DNA of 64,000 nucleotides from Methylohalobius crimeensis 10Ki (GTDB lineage: Bacteria; Pseudomonadota; Gammaproteobacteria; Methylococcales; Methylothermaceae), in assembly GCF_000421465.1 (NCBI RefSeq), contig NZ_ATXB01000001.1:682001-746000 (forward strand). The letters run 5' to 3'. Below, in pieces: positions 1 to 9,797 of this stretch. The notes beneath the pieces were generated by a model. It saw nothing but the letters and a program-made list of their open reading frames with translations. It made no database searches and was not told the DNA's origin. The position numbers and the translations under genes are program-made. Every line of letters starts with the position of its first letter. The stretch's first letter is position 1.

Positions 1-836
1 CCACCGGCCGGGTTCACACCTCCTATCATCAAGCGGTGACCGCCACCGGTCGCTTGTCCTCCTCCGATCCCAATTTGCAGAATATTCCCATTCGGAGCGA
101 GGAAGGACGTCGTATCCGGCGGGCTTTCGTGGCCCCCCGTGGATGCAAGCTGGTGGCGGCCGACTACTCTCAGATCGAGCTCCGCATTATGGCCCATTTG
201 TCCGGGGATGCGAGCCTTCTGAATGCTTTCGCCGAAGGCGCCGATATTCATCGCGCCACGGCCGCCGAAGTCTTCGGGGTGGAATTGGAGGCGGTGAGTT
301 CCCAGCAGCGTCGCAGCGCCAAGGCGATCAATTTCGGTCTCATCTACGGCATGTCCGCTTTCGGTTTGGCGCGCCAGTTGGGTGTGCCCCGCGACGAGGC
401 CCAGGCCTATATCGATCGCTACTTCGAGCGCTATCCGGGCGTGCGCGAGTATATGGAGCGGACCAAAAGCTCGGCTTATGAGCGGGGTTACGTGGAGACG
501 ATTTTCGGACGTCGTCTGCATCTGCCGGAGCTTAAATCGAGAAACCCCCAACGCCGCCAGTACGCCGAACGCACCGCCATCAACGCGCCCATGCAGGGAA
601 GCGCCGCCGACATCATCAAGCGGGCCATGATCGATGTGGACGGCTGGATTCGGGCATCCGGAAGGGGTGTCAAGATGATCATGCAGGTTCACGACGAATT
701 GGTGTTCGAAGTGGCCGAGGACCGGGTAGAGCAAGCGGTTGCCGAGATCGGGGGGCGGATGCGAGAGGCCGCCGAGCTTCAAGTGCCCTTGGAGGTGGAA
801 GTGGGAATGGGTGACAATTGGGACGAAGCACATTGA
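1..836 (+). CDS. polA: DNA polymerase I, C-terminal part (5' truncated by window edge)
   Basis: The reading frame is open from base 3 to the TGA at 834-836, giving the last 277 residues of a family A DNA polymerase. The enzyme fills gaps and removes RNA primers in repair and lagging-strand synthesis. The polymerase palm and fingers are visible: motif A DYSQIELR (codons from 162), motif B with [14 protein letters not shown], and motif [11 protein letters not shown] near the C-terminus. The 5'-nuclease and 3'-5' exonuclease domains lie outside the window. Downstream, an intrinsic terminator closes the gene, which is convergent with engB. Identity is secure from the three catalytic motifs; only the upstream part is unseen. 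Confidence 0.97.
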   Translation, partial: TGRVHTSYHQAVTATGRLSSSDPNLQNIPIRSEEGRRIRRAFVAPRGCKLVAADYSQIELRIMAHLSGDASLLNAFAEGADIHRATAAEVFGVELEAVSSQQRRSAKAINFGLIYGMSAFGLARQLGVPRDEAQAYIDRYFERYPGVREYMERTKSSAYERGYVETIFGRRLHLPELKSRNPQRRQYAERTAINAPMQGSAADIIKRAMIDVDGWIRASGRGVKMIMQVHDELVFEVAEDRVEQAVAEIGGRMREAAELQVPLEVEVGMGDNWDEAH

Positions 837-929
837 ACGAGGAACTTTTATCCTGTTCGTTTCTCTAATAAAACAAGTGTCGGGAACGACGCCTAACCTA
901 CTCATTTCCTCCCTTGTGAGTAGCGAGCG

Positions 930-953
930 GCTCCGGCCCCCCCAAGCCGGAGC
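930..953. repeat. Small inverted repeat after polA
   Basis: GCTCCGGC at 930-937 and GCCGGAGC at 946-953 form a perfect 8-bp stem with a C/A-rich loop. There is no T-tract, so alone it is not a classic terminator. It sits just upstream of the stronger polA terminator and may help stabilise the mRNA 3' end. Confidence 0.4.
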
Positions 954-961
954 ATCATTGA

Positions 962-999
962 CCCCGAAGCCCTTCCCCCTTGGCTTCGGGGTTTTTTTT
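962..999 (+). terminator. Rho-independent terminator of polA
   Basis: A 10-bp perfect stem (CCCCGAAGCC at 962-971 with GGCTTCGGGG at 982-991) is followed by eight T residues at 992-999. It is placed about 125 bases after the polA stop and matches the textbook intrinsic terminator. Confidence 0.9.
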
Positions 1000-1015
1000 A
1001 AAACCGTTGCTATGG

Positions 1016-1116
1016 ACGTTGAGGGATGGCTTTCGAGGATGTTGGCGACCCGGATGGTCGCCATCAAGCCCCCACAAGGGGGGTGACGGCGTTCCTCGAA
1101 AGCCATCCCTCAATGT
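1016..1116. repeat. Palindromic interspersed repeat, copy A
   Basis: Two 21-bp arms (1019-1039 and 1093-1113) are perfect reverse complements, extendable to 24 bp with one G-T pair, and enclose about 53 bases. The interior begins TGTTGGCGA, then 14 bases, then ATCAAGCCC, about 16 bases, then GGCGTTCC. The same three blocks with the same 14-base first spacer recur at 16600-16660 (copy B). It lies between the convergent genes polA and engB. It reads as a REP/MITE-like intergenic repeat family; no coding potential is seen. Confidence 0.7.
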
Positions 1117-1129
1117 CTACAAAGACGCC

Positions 1130-1741
1130 TTATTGAATGGGATTCCCGGGAGTCTGGAGCCAGCGATCGAGTACGGCGTGGGCTTCGTCGATGCCGGTTT
1201 TTTTGCTTGCCGAAAATAACTGGATGCTGGGAGGATGAAGGGATTCCGCCAATGTCTTTTGAACCTTAAGCAGGGTGTTCTTGGCCGGGCCGTATTTGAG
1301 CTTGTCGGCCTTGGTCAGCAAAATATGCAGCGGCAGCTCGTAGTGCGCGCACCACTCGATCATCCGCCAGTCGAACTCGCTCAAGGGGTGGCGGATATCC
1401 ATGATCAGGAAGATCCCCCGGAGCGACCGACGCTGTCTGAAGTAATCCTCCAGGGACCGGCTCCAGCGGGCTTGAATCCGGGCGGATACCTTGGCGTACC
1501 CGTAACCGGGAAGGTCCACCAGACGACGGCTGTCATCCACTTCGAAAAACACCAACTGCTGCGTGCGCCCCGGGGTCTTGCTGGTGCGGGCGAGGGCTTT
1601 TTGTCGGGTGAGGGCGTTAAGCGCGCTGGATTTGCCGGCATTGGAGCGCCCGGCGAAGGCGACCTCGAAACCCGTGTCGGGGACGGCGGCGAAATCCAAG
1701 GTACTGAGCAGGAAACGAGTGCGATGATACAAAGGGTTCAT
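1130..1741 (-). CDS. engB: Ribosome biogenesis GTPase EngB (YihA/YsxC)
   Basis: 203-residue TRAFAC GTPase needed for assembly of the 50S ribosomal subunit. All G motifs are present in order: G1 GRSNAGKSS, G2 TPGRTQ, G3 DLPGYG, G4 TKAD, and G5-like SASKKTG. Length matches the family (about 200). The gene is convergent with polA and divergent from the cytochrome c4 gene, with a 96-bp intergenic region holding both start regions. The ATG at 1741 gives the usual MNPLYHRTRFL-type N-terminus. Confidence 0.95.
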   Translation of the reverse strand: MNPLYHRTRFLLSTLDFAAVPDTGFEVAFAGRSNAGKSSALNALTRQKALARTSKTPGRTQQLVFFEVDDSRRLVDLPGYGYAKVSARIQARWSRSLEDYFRQRRSLRGIFLIMDIRHPLSEFDWRMIEWCAHYELPLHILLTKADKLKYGPAKNTLLKVQKTLAESLHPPSIQLFSASKKTGIDEAHAVLDRWLQTPGNPIQ

Positions 1742-1837
1742 GGGCTTTGGAAAAATAAACGATAACGGTACCGAAGCGGCAAAATGGGTACAATGTTCGC
1801 CATCCAGCTACCGACTATCCATGTCTAGGAAGGAACT

Positions 1838-2413
1838 ATGAAAACTATACTAACATTGATCTGTGCGATGGGGCTGATTGCCACTTTTCCTATTCAAGCC
1901 GCCGAGGACAAAGCCGCCGTTTGCGCCGGTTGTCACGGGGAGGCCGGGAAAGGGGCGACGCCCTTGTTCCCCAAATTGGCGGGACAAAACGCCAAGTATT
2001 TGGAAACACAGCTGCACTACTTCAAGGATCAGACTCGGGTGATTCCCGCCATGAACGCCGTCACCGCATCGCTGAGCGACGAGGACATCGCCGAACTAAG
2101 CGCCTATTTCGCGCGTCAAACGCCCACTCCGGAAGCCGGCGAGACCTCCCCCCAAGGGGAACGCATTTACCGGGCCGGAATAGCGGCCAAGAATGTCCCC
2201 GCCTGCGCCGCTTGCCATGGCCCCGGCGGAGAAGGCAACGCTCCGGCCGGCTTTCCGCTCTTGAAAGGCCAATATGCCGCTTACACGGTCAAGGCGTTGA
2301 GCGATTCCGCCGCCGGGAACCGGGGAGACAAGACGCCGATGGCAGACATCGCCGCCCGGATGAACGAGGACGAGATGAAGGCGGTGGCGGCGTATATCGC
2401 CGGATTGAAATAA
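1838..2413 (+). CDS. Periplasmic diheme cytochrome c4
   Basis: 191-residue exported electron carrier with two c-type heme sites: CAGCH at residues 29-33 and CAACH at 123-127, one in each half of a duplicated class I cytochrome fold. Residues 1-22 form a Sec signal peptide ending in QAA. Likely axial methionines follow each heme site (VIPAM near residue 71 and KTPM in the second half). Cytochrome c4 passes electrons from the bc1 complex or other donors to terminal oxidases. It is followed 37 bases later by dsbA, whose product works in the same compartment; co-transcription is likely. A GGAAGGA ribosome site precedes the ATG. Confidence 0.93.
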   Translation: MKTILTLICAMGLIATFPIQAAEDKAAVCAGCHGEAGKGATPLFPKLAGQNAKYLETQLHYFKDQTRVIPAMNAVTASLSDEDIAELSAYFARQTPTPEAGETSPQGERIYRAGIAAKNVPACAACHGPGGEGNAPAGFPLLKGQYAAYTVKALSDSAAGNRGDKTPMADIAARMNEDEMKAVAAYIAGLK

Positions 2414-2450
2414 ATGGGTCTAACTTTATTGGAAGATAAGAGGAAACTTT

Positions 2451-3122
2451 ATGCTGCGTCATTTTTGGATGATCGTTCTGGGATGGTGTCTGGCCAGCGG
2501 TTTGGCGGCTCAGGAGTACGAGAACTTGAATCCGCCCCGCTCCACGGAAGATCCGGCCAAGGTCGAGGTGATCGAATTTTTCTGGTACGGCTGTCCCCAC
2601 TGCAATCGTTTCGATCCTTATCTTGAGGATTGGGCCAAGGACAAACCCGACGATGTGGCGTTCAAGCGCCAACCGGTGATCTTCGGCCGCAACTGGGCAC
2701 CTCAGGCGCGTGCCTATTTCACCGCCGAAGTGCTGGGGATGGTGGACACAATCCACAGTGATTTCTTCAAGGCCATGCATGTGGACAAAAAATCCATGTC
2801 CGGCGAGGAGGAATTGGCCACATTCTTCGTCGATCACGGGGTGGAACGGGAAGCTTTCAAAAACGCATTCCATTCTTTCGCGGTGGACATGAAAATGCGC
2901 CAAGCCGAAGTGGTGGCGGCAGAATACGGGATTACCGGCGTGCCGGCCCTGGTGGTCAACGGCAAGTATAAGGTGACCGGGCGGACCGCCAAATCCTACG
3001 ACAACATGATTACCGTATTGAAAAAATTGGTCGAGCAAGAACGGCGACAACTGACCGACCGTGGTCGTGCTGACGAGGGGGAGAAAAACGATGGGGCGGA
3101 CCCTGAAACTAGCCAGTTTTAA
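2451..3122 (+). CDS. dsbA: Thiol:disulfide interchange protein DsbA
   Basis: 223 residues with a hydrophobic signal segment (residues 5-20), then a thioredoxin fold with the active site CPHC at 48-51 in the context EFFWYGCPHC, and a cis-proline loop ITGVPAL in the C-terminal half. It introduces disulfides into exported proteins. A GAGGAAA ribosome site lies before the ATG. Its 3' end overlaps the start of the next gene by 32 bases, suggesting translational coupling. Pairing with cytochrome c4 and engB is a common gammaproteobacterial arrangement. Confidence 0.95.
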   Translation: MLRHFWMIVLGWCLASGLAAQEYENLNPPRSTEDPAKVEVIEFFWYGCPHCNRFDPYLEDWAKDKPDDVAFKRQPVIFGRNWAPQARAYFTAEVLGMVDTIHSDFFKAMHVDKKSMSGEEELATFFVDHGVEREAFKNAFHSFAVDMKMRQAEVVAAEYGITGVPALVVNGKYKVTGRTAKSYDNMITVLKKLVEQERRQLTDRGRADEGEKNDGADPETSQF

Positions 3123-3849
3123 CATCCAGACCGGTATCCATACGCGCCGGTACGAGGATTACCTGTTTAAAAGTTGGCAGCATCTGTGGCCCAGCGACAA
3201 GCGACTGGCGACGCTGGAACGGATCGCCGATTTTTTGCGGCCTTTCGATATTGTCGGTTTGCAGGAGGTAGACGGAGGCGGCTCCCGCAGTCATTACGTC
3301 GTCCAAACCGAATATTTGGCGCGGCAGGCGGGTTTTCCGTATTGGCACAATCAGGTCAACCGCCGCATCGGTCGGGTCGCTCTCCACAGCAACGGCTTTC
3401 TGAGCCGGATGCGACCGGATTCGGTGCATGCAACGCCGTTGCCCGGTCTACCCGGGCGGGGTGCTATCTGGGCGCGCTTCGGTCAGGAGGAGGACGGTTT
3501 GCTCGTTTGCGTCCTCCATTTGGCGTTGAGCCCACGGGCGCGACGGCGCCAGCTCGATTTCGTCGCCGAATATATCGCCGACACCGACCATGTCATCGTC
3601 ATGGGAGATCTCAATTGCGGGACCAAGGCCCCCGAATTGCGCCGTTTTCTGGCGCGGACCGGCCTGACCGATCCGGTTCCCCATTTGCGAACCTTTCCCA
3701 GTTGGCAGCCCTTGCGCAAGCTTGACCACATTCTGATCAGTCCGAATCTGACGGTGAAACAAATACAGGCCTACGATTTCGTATGCTCGGATCATCTACC
3801 GGTCGGGATGGAGTTCACATTGCCCGCAGCCTTGCCTCTGGCCGCTTGA
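3091..3849 (+). CDS. Endonuclease/exonuclease/phosphatase family hydrolase
   Basis: 252 residues of the DNase I/AP-endonuclease/phosphatase fold. Signature segments appear in order: SFNIQTG near the N-terminus, GLQEVD (metal-binding Glu), GDLNCG (Asp/Asn), and SDHLPV (catalytic His) near the C-terminus. The substrate cannot be told from sequence; nucleases, sphingomyelinases and inositol phosphatases share this fold. No signal peptide is seen. I chose the ATG at 3091 because GAGGGGGAG sits at correct spacing; an in-frame GTG at 3061 would add ten residues. It overlaps dsbA and is followed 8 bases later by the diguanylate cyclase gene. Confidence 0.8.
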   Translation: MGRTLKLASFNIQTGIHTRRYEDYLFKSWQHLWPSDKRLATLERIADFLRPFDIVGLQEVDGGGSRSHYVVQTEYLARQAGFPYWHNQVNRRIGRVALHSNGFLSRMRPDSVHATPLPGLPGRGAIWARFGQEEDGLLVCVLHLALSPRARRRQLDFVAEYIADTDHVIVMGDLNCGTKAPELRRFLARTGLTDPVPHLRTFPSWQPLRKLDHILISPNLTVKQIQAYDFVCSDHLPVGMEFTLPAALPLAA

Positions 3850-3857
3850 GGCGATAG

Positions 3858-5390
3858 GTGCCGGATCAGGATAAATGGAAGCATAAATGCCTGCTGCTGG
3901 CCCAAGAGTTGGATCAGCAGCAGGACCGCTGGGATCGAGCCGAAAAACGCTTGGTGCGGGTGCTGGTCCGGTTGAGCCTGGCTTGTGAAAGAGACCGCAC
4001 CCACCTCGTTCCCCATTTGCAGCGTCTGCGTGACGTGCTGCGCGGCGGCGTTCTGGACCCGCACCGCTTGGAAGAACTGGATGCCTTGTCGGATACGCTT
4101 TTCCGTCTCGGCGAGCAATCCGAGGCGGGGGTTACGGAATCGCAACAAGCGTTCCTGTTCGATCTGCTCTCCGAATGTGCGCCCAGCGCCGCTGTCAAAG
4201 CCCGCCTGGACCGACTGCGTGAGATGTCTTTTCCCGACACGCGGATTCTGTTACATAGCTTACAGAATGTATTCGGTGACGAGCAGGCGAGCGGTACCCC
4301 CAGTGGTTGGGGCACTCTGCGGCGTTGGTTCGGGCGGAAGGAAGCGGTTCTCGAAGGAAAAGCGGATGGGAATAAATTGCGGGAGCACCTTTTGCAGCTC
4401 CTGGAAGAAATCGAAGTCCCGCCCCCCTTGACCGAGGCCGGCGAACGTTTGACCGAATCCCTCCGTCAAGGCTGCCCGATCGAGGCGGGCTTGGATGAAA
4501 CCGCCCGTTTATTGGCTGAAATCAATGCCCGAGTCTTGGAGGAAAGAGCGGAAATCGAAGACTTTCTGGGCCAGTTGACCGATAAATTGCAGGTGCTGGA
4601 GGCACAGGCTCAGGAATTCGACCGAATCTTCCAGAACGGCAGCGACGCCTGGAATGAATCTTTGTCGGTACAGGTCGATCATCTGCGTCGCCAAACCCTC
4701 AAGGAGACCAGCCTGGAAGCGCTCAAGGCTGTCATCACCGAGCGGCTGGACACTTTGGCCACCCACATACAGACGTTCCGCGAGGCGGAGGCCCGCAAAA
4801 ACGAACAAATGGCACGGCAGATCACCGCGTTGACCGAACGGCTGACGGAAATGGAGCAGGAGTCCCAGGGACTTCACCAGCGTTTGCAAGTGGCGCATCA
4901 ACAAGCGCTTTACGACTCGGTGACCGGTCTAGCCAATCGCAAAGCGGTGGATGAACGTTTGAGCCAGGAATTTTCGCGGTGGAAGCGTTTCGGTCAATCC
5001 TTTTGTCTGCTCCTATGGGACATCGATCATTTCAAACGCATCAACGATCGATTCGGCCATCGGGCGGGGGACAAGACCCTGCGCATCGTCGGCCAAACTT
5101 TGCGCGAGGGCATCCGGTCGGTAGATTTCGTCGGTAGGTACGGAGGCGAGGAGTTTCTCATGTTGTTGCCGGGTACCGAGCTGGATGGCGGCATGCAAGT
5201 GGCGGATAAATTGCGCCGGTTGATCAAGGAGTGCGGTTTCAACAGCCGCGGCAAGCCGGTACCGATTACGATTTCTTGCGGGCTGACCGGTGTGTGCGCG
5301 GACGATACGCCGGCTTCCCTGTTCGAACGGGCGGACAATGCCCTCTATCGGGCCAAGCAGGCGGGGCGGGACCGGTGTTTGAAGCTTTAA
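3858..5390 (+). CDS. Cytosolic diguanylate cyclase (GGDEF) with helical N-terminal region
   Basis: 510 residues, GTG start. The C-terminal 170 residues are a GGDEF domain with signature GGEEF at 429-433 and an inhibitory I-site RSVD exactly five residues before it, so product inhibition by c-di-GMP is expected. The active half-site context (DIDHFKRINDRFGH) is intact, so it should make c-di-GMP from two GTP. The first 340 residues contain no membrane segment; they are rich in Glu, Gln, Leu and Arg with long predicted helices, probably a coiled-coil dimerisation or signal input region I cannot name. The gene starts 8 bases after the hydrolase gene and is convergent with phoR. Confidence 0.9.
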   Translation: MPDQDKWKHKCLLLAQELDQQQDRWDRAEKRLVRVLVRLSLACERDRTHLVPHLQRLRDVLRGGVLDPHRLEELDALSDTLFRLGEQSEAGVTESQQAFLFDLLSECAPSAAVKARLDRLREMSFPDTRILLHSLQNVFGDEQASGTPSGWGTLRRWFGRKEAVLEGKADGNKLREHLLQLLEEIEVPPPLTEAGERLTESLRQGCPIEAGLDETARLLAEINARVLEERAEIEDFLGQLTDKLQVLEAQAQEFDRIFQNGSDAWNESLSVQVDHLRRQTLKETSLEALKAVITERLDTLATHIQTFREAEARKNEQMARQITALTERLTEMEQESQGLHQRLQVAHQQALYDSVTGLANRKAVDERLSQEFSRWKRFGQSFCLLLWDIDHFKRINDRFGHRAGDKTLRIVGQTLREGIRSVDFVGRYGGEEFLMLLPGTELDGGMQVADKLRRLIKECGFNSRGKPVPITISCGLTGVCADDTPASLFERADNALYRAKQAGRDRCLKL

Positions 5391-5506
5391 TTCGAGCAGA
5401 CCGGTCCGTTTGGCCAAGAGATTGCCAGCGCTGCAAGAGCGGTGTTTGGCGATTGCACGGATGACCGCCCGCATCCATTTCGCCCAGCGTTGGGCGCAGA
5501 CCGATT

Positions 5507-6814
5507 TCATGAGGCTTCGAGCGTCTCGCCTCGCGCCACCTGTTCCTGCGGGAAATGGCATCGAAATGCACTGCCGCGGCCGAGTTGGCTTTCGATTTCC
5601 AAGCGCCCCTTATGCCGATTCAGCACGTGCTTGACGATCGCCAGTCCCAGGCCGGTGCCGGTGGCGTTGCGAAGTTCCGCTTCGGGCACCCGATAAAATC
5701 GTTCCGTCAAACGGGGAATGTGCTCGGCGGGGATGCCGGGGCCGGTGTCGGCCACTTCCAGGCATACCCCTTGATCCGTGTCGTACCAGCGCACGGCGAT
5801 ACGCCCGGTGGCGGGCGTGTATTTGACCGCATTGACGACCAAATTGGTGAAGGCGCTGCGCAATTCTTGCTCGTTTCCTAGGACGAATTTCTCCGATTCG
5901 ATGCGTACTTGAATCGCCGGGTGTTGTCCCTGGAATTGGTCGACCTCGTCGCAAATATCCGACAGCAGCCGGGCCACGTCCACGGGGTGTTCCTGGGTGG
6001 GGGTGTGCTTGGTGGTCTCCAGGCGGCTCAGATAAAGCAGGTCGTCGATCAGGTATTGGAGGCGGCGGATCTGTTCGTCCATCCGCTGCAACAAGGGTTG
6101 GAAGGGCGGGGTGACCGCCGCCTCGGCGTCTTCCAGGGTTTCCAAATAGCCTTTGAGCACCGTGAGGGGCGTGCGTAGCTCATGGGAGACATGGGCGACG
6201 AAGTCCCGCCGCTGGCGTTCCAGCAGGCGAATCTGGGTGACATCTTGGGCCAAGAGCAGGTAGCGGTCCGGCATATAGGAAACGATTCGAATTTCCAGTT
6301 GAGTTCTTTCGCTGTCCGGGGCGGAGATGGTGAGGGATTGATCGAAGCGGCGTTGCTGCAAGTGTTCCACGAAGCCGGGGTGGCGAATCAAGCCGTCCAC
6401 GCGCAGTCCCTTATCCCGGCTTTGAAATCCCAACAAGCGGGCGGCGGCCTTGTTGAACCACTCGATTTCAAAGTCGTCGGTCAAAACCACGGTCGCATCC
6501 GGCAACGCCTCGGTGGCCTGACGGAAGCGTTTGAGGATTTTTCCCAGCCGGCGTTTGCGGCGCTGATGGCGACGCTGCATCAAACGCAATCGGTGAAATA
6601 CCTCGGTCCACATGCCGTTGCCTTCCGGAAGCGCTTTCTCCCGACCTTGAACCCAGGAAAGCAAAGCATGACTGTAATAAAGGTGGCGGATGAGGTGCGC
6701 GAGAAAGAAGAGACCGACGACCGTCAGCGGGTAATCTTCCAGCCAGCCGATGAGGAGAGCGGCCGTCAAGCCCCACGTAAATAGTCTGAATTCCGATCGC
6801 AGGGCTTGACGCAT
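5507..6814 (-). CDS. phoR: Phosphate regulon sensor histidine kinase PhoR
   Basis: 435 residues, close to the family length. Two membrane segments lie at the N-terminus (about residues 12-45), followed by a PAS domain (about 100-195), a HisKA domain with phosphoacceptor His211 in FVAHVSHELRTPL, and a HATPase domain with N box (NLVVNAVKYTP), DTGPGI and GTGLGLAIVKHVL. It phosphorylates PhoB under phosphate limitation. It starts 3 bases after the phoB stop, so the pair is an operon. No pst/phoU genes are in the window, so identity rests on domain architecture and the tight phoB partner. Confidence 0.92.
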   Translation of the reverse strand: MRQALRSEFRLFTWGLTAALLIGWLEDYPLTVVGLFFLAHLIRHLYYSHALLSWVQGREKALPEGNGMWTEVFHRLRLMQRRHQRRKRRLGKILKRFRQATEALPDATVVLTDDFEIEWFNKAAARLLGFQSRDKGLRVDGLIRHPGFVEHLQQRRFDQSLTISAPDSERTQLEIRIVSYMPDRYLLLAQDVTQIRLLERQRRDFVAHVSHELRTPLTVLKGYLETLEDAEAAVTPPFQPLLQRMDEQIRRLQYLIDDLLYLSRLETTKHTPTQEHPVDVARLLSDICDEVDQFQGQHPAIQVRIESEKFVLGNEQELRSAFTNLVVNAVKYTPATGRIAVRWYDTDQGVCLEVADTGPGIPAEHIPRLTERFYRVPEAELRNATGTGLGLAIVKHVLNRHKGRLEIESQLGRGSAFRCHFPQEQVARGETLEAS

Positions 6815-6817
6815 GGC

Positions 6818-7516
6818 TTAGGCTTGGGTCTGGGCAGTGAAGCGGTATCCGAATCCCCGCACGGTCTGGATCATGGCGTCGCGGCCGTAGTCGGCCAAAA
6901 TCTTACGTAGGCGGCGGATATGCACATCCACGGTCCGTTCCTCGATGTAGGTTTCGCGGCCCCAGACGCGGTCCAGCAATTGATTTCGACTGTAGACCTT
7001 GTCCGGATGGATGAGGAAAAACTCCAAGAGCCGGTATTCGGTGGGGCTCAGGTTGAGCGGTTGATGGTCGATTTCGACTTTATGCTCGTCGGGGTTGAGC
7101 AGGATGCCGCCGATTTGGACCAGGCCGGGTTTCTCCCCCTTGCCGAAGCGCCGCAATACCGCGTTGATGCGGGCGATCAGTTCGCGCGGCGAGAACGGTT
7201 TGGTGATGTAATCGTCGGCTCCGCTGTCGAGCCCGGCGACCGTGTCCTCCTCTTCTCCCCGGGCGGTGAGAAGAATGATGGGTAGGTCGCTGTAAGTGGC
7301 GTCCCGGCGCAGCCGCTTGGCCCACTCGACGCCGCTCAAGCCGGGCAGCATCCAGTCCAGCAGAATCAAATCGGGCAGCTGGCCGCCCATTGCTTGAAGC
7401 GCGGCCTGGACATTCTCGGCCGGCAGCACTTCGAATCCGGCCTGTTCCAGCACCAATTGAAGCATGTCGCGGAGAGCGGTTTCGTCTTCCACGACCAGAA
7501 TGCGGATCTTTGTCAT
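6818..7516 (-). CDS. phoB: Phosphate regulon response regulator PhoB
   Basis: 232-residue OmpR-family response regulator. The receiver domain has the acidic pair ED near residue 10, phosphoacceptor Asp54 in LILLDWMLPG, and the switch Thr and Lys (LLTARG, TKPF). The C-terminal winged helix ends with ERTVDVHIRRLRKIL and TVRGFGYRF, typical of PhoB. It activates phosphate-scavenging genes at Pho boxes. I could not see a convincing Pho box upstream of its own start. It is first in the phoBR operon. Confidence 0.95.
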   Translation of the reverse strand: MTKIRILVVEDETALRDMLQLVLEQAGFEVLPAENVQAALQAMGGQLPDLILLDWMLPGLSGVEWAKRLRRDATYSDLPIILLTARGEEEDTVAGLDSGADDYITKPFSPRELIARINAVLRRFGKGEKPGLVQIGGILLNPDEHKVEIDHQPLNLSPTEYRLLEFFLIHPDKVYSRNQLLDRVWGRETYIEERTVDVHIRRLRKILADYGRDAMIQTVRGFGYRFTAQTQA

Positions 7517-7647
7517 GTCGGGTTGAATCCGGATGGTTGAGTCAACCGCTTAAGATAATAAGTTCAAGTTACCGGATTATGAAAGGATAAAGCAATCGAA
7601 AATTGGGCGAATGGATGGGGTCGTTCGACCCCATCCGGAAAGTGCGG

Positions 7648-8307
7648 TCATCGGGTCATGGGGCGGATACGTATTTCCACGCGGCGGTTTTGGGCTCGTC
7701 CGGTGGGCGTTTCATTGGAGGCGATCGGCATGCTTTCACCCGCGCCTTGAGCGAGTGTCCGATTGGGGGCGACTCCCTGGGCGATCAGGTATTGCGCGAC
7801 GCTGCCGGCGCGCTGCTGGGACAGCCGTTGATTGTATTCGGCTTTACCGGTGGCGTCGGTGTGTCCGGTGACTTCGATCAAGGTTTCGGGAAATTCGTTC
7901 AAAACGAGCGCCACCGCATTGAGGGTGGTGTAGAACTGAGGCGCGATGTCGGCCGAATCGGTGGCGAAAGTGATGTTGCCCGGCATGATCAGACGCAGGT
8001 TCTGTCCCTCGCGGACGACCCGGACGCCGGTGCCGGCCAGTTTCTGGCGTAGAATCGCCTCCTGGCGGTCCATGTAGGCGCCGACCCCCATGCCCGCCAA
8101 TGCTCCCACGCCGGCACCGATGGCCGCCCCTTTGCCGGCTTCGCCGCCGGCGATCGCTCCGCCGATGGCGCCCAAGGCCGCTCCGCTGGCGGCTCCGACG
8201 CCAGTGCCGATCACGGTTTTGCTGGCTTGGGTTTCGCCGGTGTAGGGGTTGGTGGTACAGCCGGCCGCCAAAGCCGCGACGCCGATGAAAGCGATGAATT
8301 TGCGCAT
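7648..8307 (-). CDS. OmpA-family lipoprotein with glycine-zipper segment (YiaD-like)
   Basis: 219 residues. The signal peptide ends in a lipobox LAAGC, so it is probably a lipoprotein anchored in the outer membrane. Residues about 35-85 form a glycine-zipper (repeated GAxxGAxxG pattern), followed by the OmpA/MotB peptidoglycan-binding domain with TGHTDATG and the NRRVEI ending. The family links outer membrane to cell wall. I chose the ATG at 8307 because AAGGAG precedes it; an in-frame start 11 codons upstream would break the signal peptide. It is divergent from metK across 285 bases. Confidence 0.88.
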   Translation of the reverse strand: MRKFIAFIGVAALAAGCTTNPYTGETQASKTVIGTGVGAASGAALGAIGGAIAGGEAGKGAAIGAGVGALAGMGVGAYMDRQEAILRQKLAGTGVRVVREGQNLRLIMPGNITFATDSADIAPQFYTTLNAVALVLNEFPETLIEVTGHTDATGKAEYNQRLSQQRAGSVAQYLIAQGVAPNRTLAQGAGESMPIASNETPTGRAQNRRVEIRIRPMTR

Positions 8308-8592
8308 CTTGATTCTCCTTGTCGTTGGTTTGGATGACATGACATATGGTACTTGCAGCGATTGAATCGAATATGAATTCCGTTCACTTGCCGTTGATAT
8401 TTAATCACAGGCTCGGTTCCCTCTGACGATCCCAATTAAGTTAGAATAGCCGAGATTTTGGATTGGCATAATGGCGTAAAAATTGGCAGGATAGCCGATT
8501 TGGACGCGAATGCGCTCGAAAAAACGCTTATCGGTCAAGGGAGTGGGATGGGCCGTAACGGTGTAAACATACCAGAAAAGGGTTGAGTTGTA

Positions 8593-9765
<1,173 letters not shown>

Positions 9766-9797
9766 ATTTAAACCGGATTCAATCGAGGGAGTTTTCA

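Noticed and set aside
5480-5495. Perfect hairpin CGCCCAGCGTTGGGCG between the cyclase and phoR
   Set aside because: Short, without a T-run; may be chance. Not called a terminator.
5013-5561. Antisense frame over the first diguanylate cyclase
   Set aside because: A shadow of the GC-rich GGDEF coding frame, with no start signal or family.
8341-8592. SAM riboswitch before metK
   Set aside because: No known SAM aptamer core could be recognised in the 250 bases.
9766-9797. SAH riboswitch before ahcY
   Set aside because: Only 32 bases separate metK and ahcY, too short for the aptamer.
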